A DNA stretch of 64,000 nucleotides from Bacteroidota bacterium (GTDB lineage: Bacteria > Bacteroidota > Bacteroidia > Bacteroidales > F082), in assembly GCA_016845175.1 (NCBI GenBank), contig JAERTD010000028.1, positions 62,001 through 126,000 of the forward strand, read 5' to 3'. Positions 47,344-55,506 of the stretch are shown here, piece after piece. Each line of letters starts with the position of its first letter. The first letter of the stretch is position 1. A program made the position numbers and the translations under genes. The notes beneath the pieces are model-generated. The model was not told where the DNA came from, made no database searches, and saw nothing but the letters and a program-made list of their open reading frames with translations.

Positions 47344-49584
47344 ATGGATACAATTTATTTAGTTGTCGTTATAGTTCTGTTCATTCTTGCAGCATCAGAT
47401 CTAATTGTCGGTGTGAGTAATGATGCAGTTAACTTTTTAAATTCCGCCATTGGTTCTAAAGTCGCCTCTTTTAAGGTTATTATGGCCGTTGCTGCTGTCG
47501 GGATTTTATTCGGGGCAGTATTTTCAAGTGGCATGATGGAGGTTGCCAGAAAGGGAATATTTAATCCAGGTATGTTTGTTTTTACCGAAATCATGATCAT
47601 CTTTCTGGCTGTTATGATTACGGATGTCATTTTATTGGATGCCTATAATACCATAGGCTTACCCACTTCAACTACGGTGTCCATTGTGTTTGAATTGTTG
47701 GGTGCTGCAGTTGGAATGGCTTCCATAAAATTGATGGCAGAGGGGAATGCAGCCTCCATAAGTGAGTTTATCAATTCATCCAAGGCCCTGGCCATTATAT
47801 CTGGAATATTGCTTTCGGTTGGGGTTGCCTTTACGGTAGGGGCAATTATTCAATATCTGACTAGGATCGCCTTTTCGTTTAATTATAAGAAGAGGATTAA
47901 ATATATTGGAGCCATCTGGGGAGGTATTGCCTTTACTGCCATGACTTATTTCATTCTGATAAAAGGGGCCAAAAGTGCTTCTTTTATGTCAGTAGAGCTT
48001 AAGGAATGGATCAAGATGAATAGCGGAATGATCATGCTATACAGTTTCTTTGGCTGGACCGTTCTTCTGCAATTGCTCTATTGGCTCTTTAGAATTAATA
48101 TACTGAAACTCATTGTGTTGGTTGGTACATTCTCGCTTGCTATGGCCTTTGCAGGTAACGACCTGGTTAACTTTATAGGTGTGCCTATTGCCGGCTTTAA
48201 CTCCTATGAACTGTATATGGCAGCTGAGGGTGCCAATGCAGAGAATCTTCTCATGAGTGGACTTGCAGGTAAGGTTCCAACACCTACCTTATTTTTATTG
48301 ATTGCTGGTTTTATTATGGTGTTAACCTTATACCTGTCAAAAAAGGCAAGATCAGTGGTGAAAACATCACTGGATCTCAGCAGACAGGATGAGGGAGAGG
48401 AAAGATTTAGGTCGACCTGGCTATCAAAGGTTTTGGTTAGGTCTTCCATAAACGTTTCCACCAGTATCCAAAAAGTGGTGCCACGAAGATTAATTGAAAC
48501 CATCGAAGCACAATTTGAACCACACCGTGAAAAGCATGAAGATGCAGATCCTCCTGCCTTTGATTTGGTACGTGCTTCTGTAAATCTTACGGTGGCTAGT
48601 ATCCTAATCGCCTTTGGTACCTCCCTTAAGCTTCCATTATCAACAACCTATGTGACATTTATGGTTGTGATGGGCACCTCACTTTCTGACAAGGCATGGG
48701 ACAGAGAAAGTGCGGTATACAGGATTTCAGGTGTAATGACCGTTGTTGGAGGTTGGTTTTTGACAGCCATTAGTGCTTTTACAGTAGCGCTCATTGTGGT
48801 TTACATCTTGTATTACGGTAAATTATATGCATTGGTTGGTATGTTACTTCTGGTAGGATATACCATATATCGCACCCATCTGCACCATCGCAAGAGTAGT
48901 GAGGATAGTGATTCAGATAGCCACGATGTTAACGAAGTTTCCGGACAGAACTTGTCAACTAAATCAACGGCTTCGATTGTAAAGAACCTGGATAAAGTAA
49001 TTCTCATCTATGGAGAAACAATTAATGCTTTGGAGTTTGAGGACATCAAAAAACTAAAGAAACTTAAGAAAGAGCTATCTAAGATTACAACGAAAACGAA
49101 ATACTTAAAAGATCATATCAATATCATTGTCGAAAAGCTAAAGGAAGATGCCACCGATACGGCCTATTATTTTGTTGAGGTCTTGGACTATATGAGAGAA
49201 ATTCTACACTCCATTACCTATATAAATACACCAATACTCGAACACGTTGATAACAATCACAAACCTTTTATAAGCGAACAATTGCTTGAGCTTAAAAAGT
49301 TGCATACTGATGTTACCCAACTGGGAACATCAGTAGTTGAGTCAATCAATGCTAATAACTTTGAGGAACAGGAGAGCATCAGTGAGTTGGTTAAATCCTT
49401 GTTGGTCAGTATTGAGAAATTGAATAAGAGGCAATTAAAACGATTGAAGTTTGCAGTGGTAGGGACAAAAAATAGTGTACTTTATTTAAATATTTTGAAC
49501 GAAACCAAAAATCTGGTGTTGCAAGTATTTAATCTTTATAAATCACAAAGAGATTTCAACGATTTTAGCAATCAAACCTCTTGA
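47344..49584 (+). CDS. Inorganic phosphate transporter PiT with C-terminal PhoU-like domain (copy 1)
   Basis: I start at the ATG at 47344; an in-frame TTG at 47341 precedes it. The PiT core has the signature repeats GVSNDAVNFLNSAIGS near the N-terminus and FAGNDLVNFIGVPIAG in the middle, plus LGAAVGMASIK and SLKLPLSTTYVTF. It has about ten to twelve membrane helices with a large cytoplasmic loop (about 330-410). After an acidic linker near residue 517 (SSEDSDSDSHDVNE) come about 220 helical residues resembling PhoU/DUF47 (SKITTKTKYLKDHINIIVEK, YYFVEVLDYMREILHSI). It should take up phosphate with sodium or protons, the tail probably sensing or gating. A close paralogue follows. Confidence 0.92.
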   Translation: MDTIYLVVVIVLFILAASDLIVGVSNDAVNFLNSAIGSKVASFKVIMAVAAVGILFGAVFSSGMMEVARKGIFNPGMFVFTEIMIIFLAVMITDVILLDAYNTIGLPTSTTVSIVFELLGAAVGMASIKLMAEGNAASISEFINSSKALAIISGILLSVGVAFTVGAIIQYLTRIAFSFNYKKRIKYIGAIWGGIAFTAMTYFILIKGAKSASFMSVELKEWIKMNSGMIMLYSFFGWTVLLQLLYWLFRINILKLIVLVGTFSLAMAFAGNDLVNFIGVPIAGFNSYELYMAAEGANAENLLMSGLAGKVPTPTLFLLIAGFIMVLTLYLSKKARSVVKTSLDLSRQDEGEERFRSTWLSKVLVRSSINVSTSIQKVVPRRLIETIEAQFEPHREKHEDADPPAFDLVRASVNLTVASILIAFGTSLKLPLSTTYVTFMVVMGTSLSDKAWDRESAVYRISGVMTVVGGWFLTAISAFTVALIVVYILYYGKLYALVGMLLLVGYTIYRTHLHHRKSSEDSDSDSHDVNEVSGQNLSTKSTASIVKNLDKVILIYGETINALEFEDIKKLKKLKKELSKITTKTKYLKDHINIIVEKLKEDATDTAYYFVEVLDYMREILHSITYINTPILEHVDNNHKPFISEQLLELKKLHTDVTQLGTSVVESINANNFEEQESISELVKSLLVSIEKLNKRQLKRLKFAVVGTKNSVLYLNILNETKNLVLQVFNLYKSQRDFNDFSNQTS

Positions 49585-49786
49585 GTTTTGGTTTAAGATC
49601 CAAAAATAAAACTGTATATTTCACTGCTAAATACATAACGACAGCAATAGTCTGTCGTGTGTAATATCCTGAATATTAGGACGTTAAAAAAAATTGGGCC
49701 CCAGATTTAACAATTTGTTAATATAGCGCCTTGGCCCTGTTGTGTTCTTTTGCCTTATTTTGTACCGTAAACCAAAAAACTAAACT

Positions 49787-52036
49787 GTGGAAACAATTTA
49801 TGTCATTATCGTAGCTGTTTTATTCCTCCTGGCTGCCTCTGATTTGGTGGTAGGTGTGAGTAATGATGCCGTTAACTTTTTGAATTCTGCCATTGGCTCC
49901 AAGGTTGCGCCTTTTAAGGTCATTATGATCATTGCATCCCTGGGTATTATCGTGGGTGCCACTTTCTCAAGTGGTATGATGGAAGTGGCCCGTAAAGGAA
50001 TATTCCATCCCCAATACTTCTATTTTTCGGAGATCATGTACATCTTCCTTGCTGTGATGATTACCGATGTTATTCTACTTGATACCTTTAATACTTACGG
50101 TATGCCAACCTCAACTACGGTTTCCATCGTATTTGAGTTATTAGGTGCGGCTGTGGGTATTGCTCTGATCAAAGGATATACCGATCCTAACGCAATGGAC
50201 TTAAGTGAGTATATTAACTCTGCCAAAGCATTAGCGATTATCTCAGGAATCTTATTATCAGTCGTAATTTCATTTACTGTGGGCGCTATAGTCCAGTTTC
50301 TGACAAGATTGGTATTCTCATTCGACTATAAGAAAAACATCAGAAGATATGGTGCCATCTGGGGTGGAATTGCCATCACAGCAATCACCTATTTTATACT
50401 CATAAAAGGAGCCAAAGGAGCTTCTTTCATGTCAAGTGACCTGAAAAAGACCATAATCGAAAATACGATGTTAATCATCCTCATCAGCTTTGCTGCCTGG
50501 ACTATATTGCTTCAGATTTTCTCATGGTTCACCAAACTCAATATTCTAAAAATGATTGTATTGGTTGGAACTTTTGCTCTAGCCATGGCCTTTGCTGGTA
50601 ATGACCTCGTGAACTTCATTGGTGTTCCACTGGCAGGTTATGAGTCTTTCAACGCATTCATTGCCAATCCCGGAGCTGATCCCGGTGGTTTCCTGATGGC
50701 CGACCTCACAGGAAAAGTAAAGACTCCTACCTTGTTTCTGCTCATTGCAGGTTTGATTATGGTAGTTACCTTGTGGTTTTCAAAGAAGGCTAGAACGGTT
50801 ACAAAAACTGAATTAAACCTGGCCCGTCAGGATGCAGGTTATGAGCGTTTTGGATCCACTGGTTTTGCAAGAACCATGGTAAGGGCCACCAGTAGTGCCT
50901 CCAAAGGAATTAATGCATTTTTACCAGCATCAGTTGTTAGTGGAATCGAAAGACGATTTGATCAATCCAAAACTGTAGTTGAAGTGGCTGATGGAGAAGA
51001 AGCTCCTTCATTTGATTTAATTAGGGCTTCAGTAAATCTGGTGGTTGCTAGTATTCTGATTTCCTTTGCAACATCCCTTAAACTTCCGCTTTCAACTACT
51101 TACGTAACTTTTATGGTAGCCATGGGAACCTCGCTATCAGACAAAGCCTGGGGTCGTGAGAGTGCAGTATACCGAATTACCGGTGTGTTTTCTGTAATAG
51201 GAGGTTGGTTCCTGACTGCCTTCAGTGCCTTTACAGTGGCTTTCCTCGTTGCTTTTGCTTTATATTATGGAGGCTTTATCGCAGTATTTGTATTATTAGC
51301 TATTGCCATATTCCTGGTATACCGTACCCACGGTATTCATAAAAAGGCAAGTGCTGAACAAGACGATGATGACCAGGATGTACACACCATATCTGAAAGC
51401 AATATTGCTGAGAAGTCTTCTAAAACCATTGTTAAAAATCTTAAAAAGGTAACCAAAGAGTTTGAAAATACCATTTTGGGAATGGAGAAAGAAGATCTTA
51501 AAGCCCTGAAAGCATCTCATAAGGAGATTGCCAAGATCACCACCAAAACCAAATATCTCAAAGATAATATTCATGTCATTGTGGATAAGCTCAAGGAAGA
51601 TTCAGAAAACTCTGCTTACTATTTTGTTGAGGTAATGGATTATATGAGAGAAATGTTGCACAGTATCAATTTCGTAAACACCCCGATCTATGAACATGTT
51701 GATAACAACCACAAACCTTTTATTCCTGATCAGCTCGATGAGCTCAAAGCCCTTCATAAGGACCTGAGCACCTTGATAGCCATGGTTACTCAAGCCATGG
51801 AAACAGGCGACTATAGTAATCTTGATGAAATTCTGGAGACTCAGGCTACCATGTTTAAACATGTGGAGAAGGTGCGAAAAACCCAGATTAAACGTGTAAA
51901 AGCTGGTGTGGTAGGTACTAAAAACAGTATTCTGTTCCTGAATATTGTTAATGAAACCAAAAACATAAGCCTTCAAGTGGTAAATTTGTTCAAATCACAG
52001 CGCGACTTTACCAACTATAAGCAATCGGATATTTGA
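49787..52036 (+). CDS. Inorganic phosphate transporter PiT with C-terminal PhoU-like domain (copy 2, GTG start)
   Basis: The GTG at 49787 opens METIYVIIVAVLFLLAASDL, which aligns exactly with copy 1. Copy 2 retains all PiT signatures (GVSNDAVNFLNSAIGS, FAGNDLVNFIGVPLAG, SLKLPLSTTYVTF), the acidic linker near residue 522 (EQDDDDQDVHTISE) and the PhoU-like tail (AKITTKTKYLKDNIHVIVDK). The two proteins are identical at a clear majority of positions, with the loop and linkers most diverged, so they arose by tandem duplication. A 200-base gap between them contains no gene and leaves room for a promoter, so the copies may be expressed separately. The downstream gene overlaps the stop. Confidence 0.92.
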   Translation: METIYVIIVAVLFLLAASDLVVGVSNDAVNFLNSAIGSKVAPFKVIMIIASLGIIVGATFSSGMMEVARKGIFHPQYFYFSEIMYIFLAVMITDVILLDTFNTYGMPTSTTVSIVFELLGAAVGIALIKGYTDPNAMDLSEYINSAKALAIISGILLSVVISFTVGAIVQFLTRLVFSFDYKKNIRRYGAIWGGIAITAITYFILIKGAKGASFMSSDLKKTIIENTMLIILISFAAWTILLQIFSWFTKLNILKMIVLVGTFALAMAFAGNDLVNFIGVPLAGYESFNAFIANPGADPGGFLMADLTGKVKTPTLFLLIAGLIMVVTLWFSKKARTVTKTELNLARQDAGYERFGSTGFARTMVRATSSASKGINAFLPASVVSGIERRFDQSKTVVEVADGEEAPSFDLIRASVNLVVASILISFATSLKLPLSTTYVTFMVAMGTSLSDKAWGRESAVYRITGVFSVIGGWFLTAFSAFTVAFLVAFALYYGGFIAVFVLLAIAIFLVYRTHGIHKKASAEQDDDDQDVHTISESNIAEKSSKTIVKNLKKVTKEFENTILGMEKEDLKALKASHKEIAKITTKTKYLKDNIHVIVDKLKEDSENSAYYFVEVMDYMREMLHSINFVNTPIYEHVDNNHKPFIPDQLDELKALHKDLSTLIAMVTQAMETGDYSNLDEILETQATMFKHVEKVRKTQIKRVKAGVVGTKNSILFLNIVNETKNISLQVVNLFKSQRDFTNYKQSDI

Positions 52037-52494
52037 TTATTCACATCACAATCATAAGTGGAGGGCAGTCTGGCGTTGATCGGGCTGCCCTTGATTTTGC
52101 CTTGAAGTTTGGCCTTCAAGCTAAGGGATGGTGCCCCAAAAACAGAATGGCTGAAGATGGTCGCATACCCAAGCATTATCCGCTTACTGAGCTTGCAAGC
52201 ACAGCTTATGCTGATCGAACCATCAGGAATGTGCAAATATCAGATGCTCTGTTGCTGCTCTATTGTGACACCTTGGATGAAGGCTCACAATTGGCTGTGG
52301 ATACTGCTAAGTCAGAAGGCTTAGTTGTTTATAAGATCAATCTAAATCAGTACCGGACTGAGCAGATAGACCACATCAAAGAGTCCTTAACTGCAGATGG
52401 TGTAAGCCAGTTGAATATAGCCGGATCAAGAGAAAGTCAATCTCCGGGCATCTATAACAAAAGTCTGGAAGTAATAAATAAAATTTTTCTTTAA
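52033..52494 (+). CDS. Putative molybdenum carrier / SLOG-type nucleotide-binding protein (TTG start)
   Basis: The start TTG overlaps the PiT stop (TTGA), so the gene is translationally coupled to the transporter. The N-terminal ITIISGGQSGVDRAALDFAL is a glycine-rich Rossmann-like loop, and GWCPKNRMAEDGRIPKHYPL, SDALLLLYCDTLDEGSQLAVD and the downstream strand VVYKINL match the MoCo_carrier (PF12694) family, related to LOG/YpsA-type nucleotide-binding folds. The family name rests on a molybdenum-cofactor binding protein, but most members are untested; binding of a nucleotide-like ligand is a fair guess. It has 153 residues, close to family length. Confidence 0.85.
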   Translation: MIIHITIISGGQSGVDRAALDFALKFGLQAKGWCPKNRMAEDGRIPKHYPLTELASTAYADRTIRNVQISDALLLLYCDTLDEGSQLAVDTAKSEGLVVYKINLNQYRTEQIDHIKESLTADGVSQLNIAGSRESQSPGIYNKSLEVINKIFL

Positions 52495-53693
52495 AAGGCT
52501 ACCTGGAATCGCATTTGGTAAATGTTGGCTTTTCCAATGTTCACCACATCGGAATAAATATAGTTCGCACTGACCCTGGTGGCAGGATTGAGGTACCAAT
52601 TCACACCTACGGTAATATCGTTCATCTTATTTCCATCAACATCCGCATCAATCAGATCGATGGTAGAATAACGTACGCTTAGTTCCCATGCACCGGCTCC
52701 ACCTCCGCCCAGGTTTTTCTTAGGAGTAATGCGGTCGAAAGCTCCAAGTGACGTTTTATAATTCTTATGTTCTCCGGTAATAAACCAACTGACATAGGCG
52801 TAAAAGGCGTTAAACATATACTGGGTGTTCAGATATTCAGATGATTGGGGGATCACTACCTGTGTCAACATATATTCACTTTGAAAGGAGAAGGCACCAT
52901 AAACACCGGCGGCCTCACCAGCAAATTTATTATAGTGATTTACCTTATCAAATTCAGCGCTCACATATTTTGGGGCCAGATGCGCCTCTGGACGCTCGGC
53001 AAATTTCCCTTCCTGGTTATCGTGATAATGATAGGAGTAAGAGAACCCGAGATGCAAGACCTTATATGTGTCCTTGGTGTCGTAGACAGGTAAACCACTA
53101 AGTCTGGCTGATACTGCATATTGTTCTCCCAAATATTTACCCACACCTCCAGTAGGATAAAAATAACCCAATGACCATTTTAAGCGTTTATTGAGATGGT
53201 TGTTGTGGGCCATAAACCCAAGGTCTCGCTCAGGGGTAAAGGCATTCGTAAGGGAACGCTCCATGAAGTTTACATATTTGGAACTGGTGAGCAATTCCAA
53301 ACCAATGGGCTGTTTGAAGTGTCCTGCTCTTAAATTTCCTACAATCGGTATTTTGGTGAGTTCCAGGAAAGCGTCTTTTACTCCTGCATCGCCGGCAGCA
53401 AAATCAAACTGTAATTTGAATTTCAGGTTTTTATAAATGGTTCCTGAACTGTACAAACGCAGCCTTCTGAATTCAGCACCGCTTAATCCGTCGTGTAAAG
53501 CATCCAGACCAGCATCCTGATGAAGGGACATCACATCGTATTGAATGCGACCACCCATTTTAATTTTAAAATTACCGTCCTTGCTATCCACTTTAAGACC
53601 ATTATCCCAGTAAGCTCTAAAGTTGTCTTTGTCCTGAGCCTCAGCTAAGTAAGCTACAAACAAAACCAATACTAAAAAGAAAAGTTTCTTCAT
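52491..53693 (-). CDS. Phosphate-selective porin (OprO/OprP family)
   Basis: The ATG at 53693 begins a good signal peptide (MKKLFFLVLVLFVAYLAEAQ); another in-frame ATG four codons upstream (53705) is possible. The mature protein matches the OprO/OprP barrel: GLKVDSKDGNFKIKMGGRIQYDVM, AEFRRLRLYSSGTIYKNLKFKLQFDFA, LRAGHFKQPIGLELLTSSKYVNFMERSLTNAF and a C-terminal QMRFQVAF. These trimeric porins pass phosphate or polyphosphate through the outer membrane. It faces the PiT/MoCo pair tail to tail (four-base overlap at the 3' ends), so the locus could supply both membranes with phosphate transport. A full promoter is visible upstream. Confidence 0.92.
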   Translation of the reverse strand: MKKLFFLVLVLFVAYLAEAQDKDNFRAYWDNGLKVDSKDGNFKIKMGGRIQYDVMSLHQDAGLDALHDGLSGAEFRRLRLYSSGTIYKNLKFKLQFDFAAGDAGVKDAFLELTKIPIVGNLRAGHFKQPIGLELLTSSKYVNFMERSLTNAFTPERDLGFMAHNNHLNKRLKWSLGYFYPTGGVGKYLGEQYAVSARLSGLPVYDTKDTYKVLHLGFSYSYHYHDNQEGKFAERPEAHLAPKYVSAEFDKVNHYNKFAGEAAGVYGAFSFQSEYMLTQVVIPQSSEYLNTQYMFNAFYAYVSWFITGEHKNYKTSLGAFDRITPKKNLGGGGAGAWELSVRYSTIDLIDADVDGNKMNDITVGVNWYLNPATRVSANYIYSDVVNIGKANIYQMRFQVAF

Positions 53694-53725
53694 ATAAGAA
53701 TTCATTAAATGTCAATGTTCACGGA

Positions 53726-53754
53726 CAAAAATAGCCAACTCAAGCTAATATCAA
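53726..53754 (-). promoter_or_regulatory. Promoter of the phosphate porin (TTG, 18 bases, TATTTTTG)
   Basis: On the minus strand a -33 TTG (plus 53752-53754) and a -7 TATTTTTG (53726-53733) are 18 bases apart, within the Bacteroidota optimum. The start codon lies 33 bases downstream. Confidence 0.72.
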
Positions 53755-53932
53755 TCCTTTTATTAGGCTTGGTGAAGCTTTTTTATTAACGATTACTTAA
53801 CAATTGCTTCATTTGGTACAAATGCAGCCCTTACACTAACCTTTTCACCTGGCATGAAGTGAAAGGACGCTTGTGGAAACGAGTTGGGTTAACACAATGA
53901 TGTGGTAACTGGTCTGAGCTTCATATGAACGG

Positions 53933-54808
53933 TCAAGCTGGTTTCGATTTTCTTGCCTCCAGATAGCGGTCCTTATTGTGGATATCCTTATGCAGACTGA
54001 TGTCATAAAAATCATGATTTTTTAGTAGGGAAACAACCTCATTCCCAAAAGACTCGTTTATTTCCAAATATACCTTTCCTTGGTTTACAAGATGTTTTTG
54101 ACATATACTCATTATTTTATCATAGTAGAGCAGGGGGTCGCTGTCGTCAACAAAGAGAGCCTGTTCCGGCTCGTAATCAAGTACATTGGCTTGCATTAAG
54201 GCTTTCTCAGATTCGGTAACATAGGGTGGATTGCTCACAATGAGGTCAAAATCTCCTAACTTTTGCAAACGGGTATCCTCAAAAATATCAAGCACTTTTA
54301 ATGCAATATCTTGCTCATGGTTCAGGGCATTTTTAGCTGCTATCTCAATAGCCCGCTCAGAAACATCAATGGCTGTAACATGTGAATCAGGAAAATTTTT
54401 AGACAGACTCACAGCAATACAACCACTGCCCGTACCTATATCCAGAATATGAAGCGCATGAGACTTATTTTTTTTGATAATATGCTGAACAAGTTCTTCG
54501 GTTTCAGGTCTGGGAATAAGGACGTGCTCGTTAACGAAAAAATCGAGGTCCAGAAAAGCCGTTTTACCAGTGATATACTGCACGGGTTTGTACTTTTTCA
54601 ATTCCTTGACAGCAAAGTGCAAGCTTAGCATTTCAGATTCAGTCAGGCGATGATCAGGAGTAGTTACCTGCTTGACCCGGGAAAGCCCGAAATAGTGCTC
54701 AATCAGAATATTCAATAAGGCAAGGGCTTCATCATTTGAGTAATGACTGGACAGATCCTCAAGATATCCTTTTTTTAAGTCACCTAACAGGTTAGAATTC
54801 CATTGCAT
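53933..54808 (-). CDS. prmC: Peptide chain release factor N5-glutamine methyltransferase
   Basis: PrmC methylates the glutamine in the GGQ motif of release factors 1 and 2, which speeds termination. The SAM-binding motif ILDIGTGSGCIAVSLSKNFPD and AIDVSERAIEIAAKNA are present, and the substrate-binding NPPY motif appears as IVSNPPYVTESEK. The N-terminal helical domain (about residues 1-85) with YITGKTAFLDLDF also matches the family. Length (291) is usual. It is apparently monocistronic between the porin and the surface-protein run. Confidence 0.94.
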   Translation of the reverse strand: MQWNSNLLGDLKKGYLEDLSSHYSNDEALALLNILIEHYFGLSRVKQVTTPDHRLTESEMLSLHFAVKELKKYKPVQYITGKTAFLDLDFFVNEHVLIPRPETEELVQHIIKKNKSHALHILDIGTGSGCIAVSLSKNFPDSHVTAIDVSERAIEIAAKNALNHEQDIALKVLDIFEDTRLQKLGDFDLIVSNPPYVTESEKALMQANVLDYEPEQALFVDDSDPLLYYDKIMSICQKHLVNQGKVYLEINESFGNEVVSLLKNHDFYDISLHKDIHNKDRYLEARKSKPA

Positions 54809-54905
54809 ACATGCAAAATAAGTGTTTTTTTAACCACAAATCAGGGCCATGTTAGCATAAAGTGCATCCCTTATTATTAATTAGGTGAAAGTGGAAACTA
54901 TTTTT

Positions 54906-54913
54906 TAGCTTTG
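54906..54913 (+). promoter_or_regulatory. Bacteroidota -7 box (TAGCTTTG) for the surface-protein run
   Basis: TAnnTTTG match 104 bases before the ATG at 55018, giving a leader of roughly 100 bases for the three-gene run. Confidence 0.5.
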
Positions 54914-55017
54914 CGTCGGCTTAAAATGGGATCAACTATCAACAATTATATATTATAAATGGAGTAGCGTCTTATGCCAATGGGGATGAGATTGATACTA
55001 TAGTAACAGCTTATTTT

Positions 55018-55494
55018 ATGGATAAAATAACTAAAGTTTCATTGGGAATTGTTCTGAGTGCTTTCCTGATGATAAGTGTTGGTTTTGTGAGCAATCTAAG
55101 TGCCCAACAAGACAGATACCTGGGAAAAGAGAAACAGGTTTCCCTGGATGACCTAAAGCAAAAACTAACGAGTATTTCTTTTGCTGAAAAACTAAGTGGT
55201 GAAATCTATAGTGATGTAAAGAATACCTATTTTGCGATTGATGCCACTGCAATTGAGAGCAAATTGGCACGAATTCTCTTCATTGAGAAAACAGCCTCAG
55301 ATGAGTATCTGGTCAATATTGGTGCTGATCCGGCCGAATCTCATTTCTTCTACCTGGTGAACAATACCGTTATGGAAAAAGCAGGGGATATAGAAGTTCG
55401 GGTAAACCAATATGCAAATCAAGCCATGGAGGAGGTTGCAAAAATGACCGGACAGGAGCAAGCAGAGTACTTAGAGAAATACAATAAATACTAA
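55018..55494 (+). CDS. Exported protein of unknown function
   Basis: A signal peptide (to about NLSAQQ) is followed by about 120 mature residues. The sequence SLDDLKQKLTSISFAEKLSGEIYSDVKNTYFAI and a C-terminal helix (AMEEVAKMTGQEQAEYLEKYNKY) suggest a helical protein with a central beta strand pair. No lipobox or catalytic motif is present and I do not recognise the family. It is encoded 12 bases upstream of a large T9SS cargo protein, so it is probably co-expressed and could assist the two cargo proteins, but this is inference from position only. Confidence 0.75.
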   Translation: MDKITKVSLGIVLSAFLMISVGFVSNLSAQQDRYLGKEKQVSLDDLKQKLTSISFAEKLSGEIYSDVKNTYFAIDATAIESKLARILFIEKTASDEYLVNIGADPAESHFFYLVNNTVMEKAGDIEVRVNQYANQAMEEVAKMTGQEQAEYLEKYNKY

Positions 55495-55506
55495 AGTCAA
55501 ATCAAG

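Noticed and set aside
51602-51976. 124-codon frame antisense to the PhoU-like tail of the second PiT
   Set aside because: The antisense product has no signs of selection; the similar tail in the first PiT shows that the plus strand is the coding one.
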